Of a DNA stretch of 5,590 nt, positions 1 to 4,311 are shown in pieces; the first letter of the stretch is position 1, and each line of letters starts with the position of its first letter. The stretch is from a bacterium. GTDB taxonomy: Bacteria; Vulcanimicrobiota; Vulcanimicrobiia; Vulcanimicrobiales; SCRA01. The DNA lies in contig SCRI01000043.1 of assembly GCA_004298675.1 (NCBI GenBank), forward strand, positions 1 through 5,590, read 5' to 3'. The position numbers were made by a program, and so were the translations under genes. The notes below the pieces were generated by a model that saw only the letters and a program-made list of their open reading frames with translations, did not search any database and was not told where the DNA came from.

Positions 1-63
1 GGCCAGCTCCACGACGTTATGCCGGAACTCCGGCGGGTAGGACCGGGGGTGCTTTCTGGCCAT
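1..63 (-). CDS. IS3/IS911-family transposase OrfA, N-terminal fragment
   Basis: Only the first 21 codons are present; the gene continues beyond position 1. The reading begins MARKHPRSYPPEFRHNVVEL. This basic start followed by S-Y-P-P-E-F-R and a V-V-E-L helix is the usual opening of the helix-turn-helix OrfA of IS3-family elements, which binds the element's terminal repeats and in most members is joined to the DDE catalytic OrfB by programmed frameshifting. The ATG at 63 is supported by AGAAAGG at 77-71 on the minus strand, 7 nt upstream. Whether the rest of the transposase is intact cannot be seen. The family call rests on a short stretch, but one that is quite characteristic. Confidence 0.72.
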   Translation of the reverse strand, partial: MARKHPRSYPPEFRHNVVELA

Positions 64-70
64 TGGTGGA

Positions 71-77
71 CCTTTCT
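71..77 (-). promoter_or_regulatory. Ribosome binding site of the transposase gene
   Basis: AGAAAGG on the minus strand lies 7 nt before the ATG at 63. This is normal spacing and decides the start of the transposase fragment. Confidence 0.55.
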
Positions 78-268
78 CCGCCAACCGGAGAGTATCCACG
101 GAACCGGGCCAGCTTCACATGTGACGCCAACAGAATGCTAATTTGGCTTCATAACTTTTCGTCACGGTAAGTTTGCAGCCGCCGAATTGCCATCTGGCGT
201 AAGATCTGGGCCGCTATCGCTCAGTGGTAATCGTCCAACGGTGATTGTGGAGAGCGCCAACGCCGCCC

Positions 269-1132
269 CTACGCTTGCGTCATCGGAGGCCCCGGTGGCG
301 GGGGTGGTGGCGATGGCGGGCCCTGCCAGGCAAAGCGCCGGCCGGCGGGCTCCAGTAGTGTGAGCACGGAGGCACCCAAGCCGATCAGCCACACCAGGCC
401 CGTCACGGCCCAGCCCACCACCGGCACCAGCTCAGCCGCACTCACCAGCACCAAGCCCAGGATCAGCGCCCCCAGCGGCGAGGGTGTGGCCTGCGGGCGG
501 ATCAGCTCGTAGAAGCGCCGTCCCACCAGCAGCGCGATGGCCGCCTTGCCCAGCCAAATCCCCACCAGATACGCAATCAGCACCAGCGGAATCAGCGGGA
601 TGCCGATGAGCGTGATCGCCAGCATCACCACGATTGGTGCCAAAGCCACCAGCGCTACCACGCCGGCTAGCGCCGAAGTGCTGGGATTAACCTCCAAGCG
701 CGCCAGCGTCGCGCGCGCGCGCAGCGGCGCCAGCAGGAACACCAGCAGCACGATGATATCGCCGGCCACCTGCGCCCACGCGTGCACCTCGGCATGCCAC
801 GTCTGCGAGAACGGAAACTCCTGCGAATGCTGCAGCCATGGCGCCATCCCCGCGATCTGCGAGGGATCGATGGCGGTCTGCGTGCCGTCGATCTGGCCGC
901 CGGGCTCCACGGTGATCGTGCCGCCCACCGCCGTGGCGTCGCCGGTGATGTGGCCGCCCACGTCCAAATTTCCGAAGACCACCGTCACGTCGCCGTCGAC
1001 GGTGCGATCCGGCGGAATCACCACGCTGTGGAACAGCTCCACCACGTCGTGCCCGCTGCGCGCGGCGGCCGGCGCCGTGCCCAGCAGCGCGGCCGCGACG
1101 ATCAGGATCAGCAACGCTGCGATGCGTCTCAT
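269..1132 (-). CDS. Secreted/membrane protein with bactofilin-like repeat segment and proline-rich tail
   Basis: A 287-residue protein. Residues 1-24 form a signal peptide or first membrane segment (MRRIAALLILIVAAALLG, then APAAA before R25). Residues ~36-88 are short beta-repeat units of the type DGDVTVVFGNLDV / GHITGDATAVGG / ITVEPGGQIDG, as in bactofilin-like polymer-forming proteins. Hydrophobic segments follow at about 120-137, 152-175, 178-203, 217-235 and 238-260, including a L-I-G-I-P-L-I-P turn common in membrane proteins of this type. The C-terminus (271-287) is proline-rich with a run of six prolines. The ATG at 1132 overlaps the anti-sigma stop as ATGA. The same frame stays open upstream to 1567, but that part is antisense-like shadow inside the anti-sigma gene. 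Its place as third gene of a sigma/anti-sigma operon suggests an envelope role; the precise function is unknown. Confidence 0.85.
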   Translation of the reverse strand: MRRIAALLILIVAAALLGTAPAAARSGHDVVELFHSVVIPPDRTVDGDVTVVFGNLDVGGHITGDATAVGGTITVEPGGQIDGTQTAIDPSQIAGMAPWLQHSQEFPFSQTWHAEVHAWAQVAGDIIVLLVFLLAPLRARATLARLEVNPSTSALAGVVALVALAPIVVMLAITLIGIPLIPLVLIAYLVGIWLGKAAIALLVGRRFYELIRPQATPSPLGALILGLVLVSAAELVPVVGWAVTGLVWLIGLGASVLTLLEPAGRRFAWQGPPSPPPPPPGPPMTQA

Positions 1133-1659
1133 GCCAACTCCAGACGCGTGTGGGCAAAGTAGATCGCGAACGCGAGCAGCGCGTCCGCGATGAGGACGAA
1201 GCCGATGACGGCGGCAATCGCCGCGGCGTGACCGCCGGTGGCAACGCCCACGGCCACCGTCAGCGCCTGCGCGATGGAGAGCACTGCGCCGCCGGCTCCG
1301 GCCAAGGCGTGCAGCGCCCCCGTCAGCAACGGCCGCGCCACCACCGCTAGCGCGCCGATGAGCGCCCACGCCCCCAGCAGATACCAGCCCAGGAAGGCCC
1401 AGCGCAGCACCGGCTGCGCATGCGGGCGCGCTTCGATGCACACCTCCGCCATCACGGCGGCAGTGAAGTTGCGTGCCGGCTCCAGCGCCGCGTCGTGTGC
1501 GCCGCGGCTCAGCATGCTCTCGACGTTGCGCAGCTCCGCCAGCAGCGCGCGGCAGTTGGCGCAGCACGCCAAGTGGCGCTCCACGCGCGCCAGCGCGTAG
1601 ACGTCCAGCGCGCCGTCCAGATAGTCGCCCAAACGTTGATCGCAGGCCCGGCAGTTCAT
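1129..1659 (-). CDS. Zinc-finger membrane anti-sigma factor
   Basis: A 176-residue protein. The N-terminal ~45 residues form a ZAS/zf-HC2 anti-sigma domain: C3 and C6 near the start, then H29-x3-C33-x2-C36, with an extra C32. In this family the domain holds the cognate ECF sigma factor inactive at the membrane, and the His/Cys cluster binds zinc or senses thiol state. After a soluble linker (~45-85) come three hydrophobic stretches at about 88-112, 115-142 and 145-169, which is more membrane than the usual single helix. It starts 4 nt inside the end of the sigma gene (ATGA at 1659-1656) and its own stop overlaps the next start (1132-1129), so translation is probably coupled along the operon. 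The family assignment is strong; the signal sensed is unknown. Confidence 0.9.
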   Translation of the reverse strand: MNCRACDQRLGDYLDGALDVYALARVERHLACCANCRALLAELRNVESMLSRGAHDAALEPARNFTAAVMAEVCIEARPHAQPVLRWAFLGWYLLGAWALIGALAVVARPLLTGALHALAGAGGAVLSIAQALTVAVGVATGGHAAAIAAVIGFVLIADALLAFAIYFAHTRLELA

Positions 1660-2225
1660 GCGCGCATCCTCTGCGCCAGCGCCAGCTTACCGCGATGAAT
1701 CAGCGTCTTCACGTTCCCGAGCGACAGGCCCATGGTGCTGGCGATCTCGGCATACTCCAGATTGGCGTAGTAGCGCAGCCGCAGCGCCGCCGCCATGCGC
1801 GGTGGAATGCGGTCGAGCGCGGCGCGCACGGTGGCGTCCTCCTCGCTGCGCAGCGCGCGCTCTTCGGGATTGGCTTCGGCGCGCTCGTCGGGCAGGCGCT
1901 GCTCCAGCGTTTCATCTTCGCCCAACGCTTGGATCGGCACGCGGCGCGTCTGACGATCGAGCGCCGTGCGCACCACGTTGCGCGCGATGTGGTAGAGCCA
2001 CGTCGAGAACTTCCCCAGCGCGGGGTTGAAGGTTCCAAGGTGGGCGTAGGCCCGTAAAAACGTCTCTTGTGCCAAGTCTTGCGCATCCTCCGGGGATCGG
2101 ATGCTCGCGCCGATGAAGTTCAGGATCCCTCGCTTATGCCGGTCGACCAAGGCGGCGAATGCCTCCCGGTCTCCGGCGAGAACGGCCCGCACCAGCGCGT
2201 CGTCTCCATTCACGTGCACGTGCAT
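1656..2225 (-). CDS. ECF-type RNA polymerase sigma factor (sigma-70 family)
   Basis: A 189-residue protein of typical ECF size. Region 2 spans about residues 25-92 and contains the core-binding signature DAQDLAQETFLRAY (47-60) and the FSTWLYHIARNVV -10-recognition helix. A charged linker follows. Region 4 (about 131-185) contains R-I-P-P-R-M, then the helix-turn-helix YAEIASTMGLSLGNVKTLIHRG, which reads the -35 element. It directs RNA polymerase to stress or envelope promoters and is presumably held by the anti-sigma factor encoded immediately downstream with a 4-nt ATGA overlap. The ATG at 2225 is preceded by GGAG only 1 nt away; a GTG two codons in (2219) would sit 7 nt from the same GGAG and may be the true start (187 residues). 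The frame also extends upstream to 2294, but those residues lack family similarity and overlap larB. Confidence 0.92.
   Translation of the reverse strand: MHVHVNGDDALVRAVLAGDREAFAALVDRHKRGILNFIGASIRSPEDAQDLAQETFLRAYAHLGTFNPALGKFSTWLYHIARNVVRTALDRQTRRVPIQALGEDETLEQRLPDERAEANPEERALRSEEDATVRAALDRIPPRMAAALRLRYYANLEYAEIASTMGLSLGNVKTLIHRGKLALAQRMRA
2208..2225. repeat. 18-bp near-perfect palindrome over the sigma factor start codon
   Basis: Positions 2208-2225 pair with themselves at 8 of 9 base pairs; the inner 12 bp (2211-2222, CACGTGCACGTG) is perfect. It encodes the first residues (M-H-V-H-V-N) of the sigma factor and contains both candidate start codons. It could be an operator for a dimeric regulator or fold in the mRNA over the start, or simply reflect the repeated His-Val codons. 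Confidence 0.4.
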
Positions 2226-2266
2226 ACTCCGCGTGCGGGAGAAAGTTGCACCGCGAGGTCGAACGG
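2226..2266. promoter_or_regulatory. 41-bp divergent intergenic region between the sigma operon and larB
   Basis: Only 41 bp separate the sigma factor ATG (minus) from the larB ATG (plus). Two divergent promoters cannot both fit inside it, so at least one must overlap coding sequence. I could not identify a convincing -35/-10 pair on either strand. The region holds GGAG for the sigma gene (minus 2230-2227) and GAGGT for larB (2255-2259). Confidence 0.4.
2255..2259 (+). promoter_or_regulatory. Ribosome binding site of larB
   Basis: GAGGT lies 7 nt before the ATG at 2267, which selects this start over the longer open frame reaching back to 2159 and over the ATG three codons further in (2276). 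Confidence 0.6.
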
Positions 2267-2950
2267 ATGGAAGCGATGGATGAAACGACGGCAAGGCTCG
2301 ATCACGACCGGCAGCGGCGCACCGGCATACCCGAGGTGGTGCTGTGCGAGCGGAAGTCGCCCGATCAGGTCGTCGCCATCGTGCGCCGTTTCATGGAGCG
2401 CGAGGGGCGCGCGATCGCCACGCGCGTGCGCGACGATCAAGCCGCTCCGCTGTTGGAGGCCTTCCCGCAGGGCCATCACAACCCGCTGGCGCGCATTTTC
2501 ACCGTGGGCAACATTCCCGAGCCCGCCGGCATGCCGATCGGCGTGGTCTGCGCCGGCACCTCGGACGTGCCGGTGGCGGAAGAGGCGCACGAGATGCTGC
2601 GCGCGCTGGGCCACCCCGTGGTGCGTCACGACGACGTGGGCGTGGCGGGGGTCCACCGCACGCTGGCGATCCTGCCCTCGCTCGAACCCTGCCTGGCGGT
2701 CATCGCCGTGGCCGGGATGGAGGGTGCGTTGGCGAGCGTCTTGGCGGGATTGATCCGTCAGCCCGTCATCGCCGTACCGACCAGCGTCGGCTACGGCGCC
2801 TCCCTGGGCGGCTTGGCCGCCCTCTTGACGATGATGAATAGTTGCGCACCCGGCATTAGCGTCGTCAATATCGACGCAGGCTTTAGTGCCGCTTGCGTCG
2901 CTCATAAGTTCGCCGCCGCGTTCTCCGGCAACGGCGTGAAGCCTGCCTGA
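2267..2950 (+). CDS. larB: LarB, pyridinium-3,5-biscarboxylic acid mononucleotide synthase (nickel-pincer cofactor)
   Basis: A 227-residue protein. LarB carboxylates and hydrolyses nicotinic acid adenine dinucleotide to the biscarboxylated pyridinium mononucleotide, the first step towards the nickel-pincer cofactor of lactate racemase-type enzymes; LarE and LarC complete it. The N-terminal segment has D-H-x-R-x-x-R-T-G-I-P-E-V-V. The PurE-like AIRC core has GTSDVPVAEEA (from ~97), DDVGVAGVHR (~122-131), VAGMEGALASVLAGL, and VPTSVGYGASLGGLAALLTM (~170-189) followed by M-N-S-C. C193 sits in the motif where, as I recall, the Lactiplantibacillus plantarum enzyme forms a covalent adduct (Cys221). 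The usual NIDNGFGA motif reads NIDAGFSA here. No larC or larE is visible in the window. It is divergent from the sigma operon and followed 35 nt later by the flippase-like gene. The family call is firm. Confidence 0.95.
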   Translation: MEAMDETTARLDHDRQRRTGIPEVVLCERKSPDQVVAIVRRFMEREGRAIATRVRDDQAAPLLEAFPQGHHNPLARIFTVGNIPEPAGMPIGVVCAGTSDVPVAEEAHEMLRALGHPVVRHDDVGVAGVHRTLAILPSLEPCLAVIAVAGMEGALASVLAGLIRQPVIAVPTSVGYGASLGGLAALLTMMNSCAPGISVVNIDAGFSAACVAHKFAAAFSGNGVKPA

Positions 2951-2985
2951 AGGTCGCCTGGGCCGTTCTCCGCAATACGCGAGGC

Positions 2986-4278
2986 GTGGCCGAGTCTGTC
3001 GAACCCAGTCTTTTGCGCCGTCTCACGCGCGATGATTTCGTACGCCATGGTGCCCTCGTCTTCATTGGAACCATGGCGGGCAATGTGGGCGGCTACCTCT
3101 ATCACTTTGCCCTCAGCCGCCAATTAGGACCGGCAGGCTACGGCGAGCTGCTCTCGCTGATCTCCCTCCTGATGATTGCCGGCGTGCCGGCGGGCGTGGT
3201 CACCACCGTGGTGGCGCGCTACGCCGCCGAGTTCCATGCCCGGGGCGACCGCGAACGCCTGCGGGGCCTGGTGGAGTGGATCGCGCGCATCGCCGTCGCC
3301 GGAGGCTTGGTGGTCTTGGCAGTCGGCACCGGCTTGCTGGGGGCGATCGTGCGCTTCCTCCATCTAACGTCGGGGCTCTCGGTCTTCCTGGCGCTGATGG
3401 CGGCGGCGCTGGGCTTCCTGGGTCCGGTGATGCGTTCGGTGCTCCAGGGCTGCCAGCGCTTCGGCGGCTTCGCCGGGTCGACGGCGCTGGAGGGCATAGG
3501 CAAGGCCGTCTTCGGCGTGCTGGCGGTGGCGGTGGGCTGGGGCGTGGCCGGGGCCCTGGGGGGCTTTGCCGCCGGGTCGTTGGCGGGCTTAGTGCTGACG
3601 ATGGCGCTGCTGCGTCCGGAGCTGGGGCGGCGCGCACCCTTCTCCATCGAGCCGCGTCGCCTGATCGAGACCACGCTGGGCGTGGGGGGCTCGAACTTGG
3701 CCGTGACCGGGCTGCTGACGGTGGACATGGTGCTGGCCCGCCACTACCTCTCCGCGCTCGACGCCGGCTACTACGCGGCCGCCTCGCTCATCGGTCACGC
3801 CGGGCTCTACGTGCTGGGCTTCGTCCCCGGCGTGGTGCTTCCGAAAGCAAGTGCTCTGCACGCGCGCGGCGAGGATCCCAGCGGCGTGCTGCGGCGCGCC
3901 CTGCTGCTGACCGGCGCCATCTCGCTAGTGGGGGTGGCGGTGCTTGCGCTCGCGCCGGGGCTGGCCGTGCGGGTGGTGGCCGGGGCCAAGTTTCTGCCGG
4001 CGGCCCATCTGGCGCTGCCGTATGGCGTGGCGATGATGCTCCTGGCAGCCACCTCGATCGTGGTGACCTACCGGGTCAGCCTCCATAGCTTCGGCTACGT
4101 CATCCCGTTGCTGTTGGTGGCGGCGGGGGAGATCGTGGCGATGCTGCTCTGGCACGCCTCTAGCGCTAGCCTGCTGACCATCCTCGTGGCTGCCAATGCC
4201 GCGGGATTGGCGGTGGTCCTACTCCAGAAAAACGGCAATCCGTTTGGTAAATCAGAGGTCTTGCCGAATAATCAGTAG
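2986..4278 (+). CDS. Multi-pass membrane protein, polysaccharide/oligosaccharide flippase type (Wzx-like, MOP superfamily)
   Basis: A 430-residue integral membrane protein with roughly 12 hydrophobic segments, about the usual count and length for the polysaccharide-biosynthesis (RfbX/Wzx) branch of the MOP exporters. The hallmark is near the N-terminus: a first helix (~22-44) ending in SRQLGPAGYGELLSL (44-58), matching the R-x-L-G-P-x-x-Y-G signature of these flippases. Such proteins move undecaprenyl-linked sugars across the inner membrane. The last 15 residues are polar (ending LPNNQ) and encoded by more AT-rich codons than the body. The start is a GTG at 2986 with GAGG only 1 nt before it; TTG at 3011 or ATG at 3073 (M30) are alternatives, but M30 would cut into the first helix. 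No glycosyltransferase or other sugar gene is visible beside it, so the substrate is unknown; an amino-acid or lipid transporter of the same superfamily is possible. Confidence 0.82.
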   Translation: MAESVEPSLLRRLTRDDFVRHGALVFIGTMAGNVGGYLYHFALSRQLGPAGYGELLSLISLLMIAGVPAGVVTTVVARYAAEFHARGDRERLRGLVEWIARIAVAGGLVVLAVGTGLLGAIVRFLHLTSGLSVFLALMAAALGFLGPVMRSVLQGCQRFGGFAGSTALEGIGKAVFGVLAVAVGWGVAGALGGFAAGSLAGLVLTMALLRPELGRRAPFSIEPRRLIETTLGVGGSNLAVTGLLTVDMVLARHYLSALDAGYYAAASLIGHAGLYVLGFVPGVVLPKASALHARGEDPSGVLRRALLLTGAISLVGVAVLALAPGLAVRVVAGAKFLPAAHLALPYGVAMMLLAATSIVVTYRVSLHSFGYVIPLLLVAAGEIVAMLLWHASSASLLTILVAANAAGLAVVLLQKNGNPFGKSEVLPNNQ

Positions 4279-4296
4279 GATGAATCCGTAAACATC

Positions 4297-4310
4297 CATA
4301 ATCTCCGAGG
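4297..4310 (+). promoter_or_regulatory. Possible -10 element and adjacent GAGG before kamD
   Basis: A locally AT-rich stretch (about 4237-4310) ends in CATAAT (4297-4302, 5 of 6 with TATAAT), overlapping TAATCT (4299-4304), then GAGG (4307-4310) 1 nt before the kamD ATG. A transcript from this -10 would have almost no leader. No clear -35 was found 16-18 nt upstream, so this is tentative. Confidence 0.3.
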
Positions 4311-4311
4311 T

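Larger units (their letters stand above)
1..119 (-). mobile_element. Edge of an IS3-family-like insertion sequence (partial)
   Basis: The minus strand carries the start of an IS3/IS911-type transposase gene. The 55 nt upstream of it contain a stretch (minus strand, about 119 to 95, beginning TGTGAAGCTGGCCCGGTTCC) that resembles the terminal repeats of IS3-family elements, which commonly begin TGA or TGT followed by a GC-rich block. I place the element's end at about 117-119 on that basis. The other end, the target duplication and the transposase body lie outside the window, so the boundary and completeness are inferred. The element reads leftwards, away from the sigma operon. Confidence 0.6.

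Noticed and set aside
211-268. tRNA-like A-box (GCTCAGTGGTAA at 219-230) suggesting a tRNA or remnant next to the IS
   Set aside because: No T-loop GTTCGA-type motif, no acceptor stem and no anticodon arm could be built around it.
120-268. Search for a rho-independent terminator of the sigma operon
   Set aside because: Only weak short inverted repeats (for example AACTT/AAGTT near 155-175) without a GC-rich stem followed by a T-run on the minus strand.
711-722. (GC)6 alternating tract as a Z-DNA or slippage site
   Set aside because: It encodes the Arg-Ala repeats of the membrane protein and is expected in such GC-rich coding DNA.
537-1193. Long plus-strand open frame opposite the bactofilin-like gene
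   Set aside because: Low-complexity Ser/Ala/Thr composition typical of an antisense frame in GC-rich DNA, while the minus strand has a coherent membrane protein.
1133-1567. Upstream extension of the bactofilin-like gene frame (open to 1567)
   Set aside because: This part lies inside the anti-sigma gene, is a repetitive Arg/Ala/Gly shadow, and the ATGA overlap plus signal peptide fix the start at 1132.
2241-2250. TGCAACTTTC on the minus strand as an ECF -35 element for sigma autoregulation
   Set aside because: The matching -10 would fall on the start codon, where no ECF-like -10 is seen, and the -35 match is only partial.
2267-2950. PurE (AIR carboxylase) as an alternative to LarB
   Set aside because: PurE shares the AIRC fold but is shorter and lacks the LarB N-terminal segment and the DVGVAGVHR and VPTSVGYGASLGGLAALL motifs seen here.
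4160-4169. 10-bp palindrome CTAGCGCTAG inside the flippase-like gene
   Set aside because: Short, within coding sequence, flanks do not extend it; chance is sufficient.
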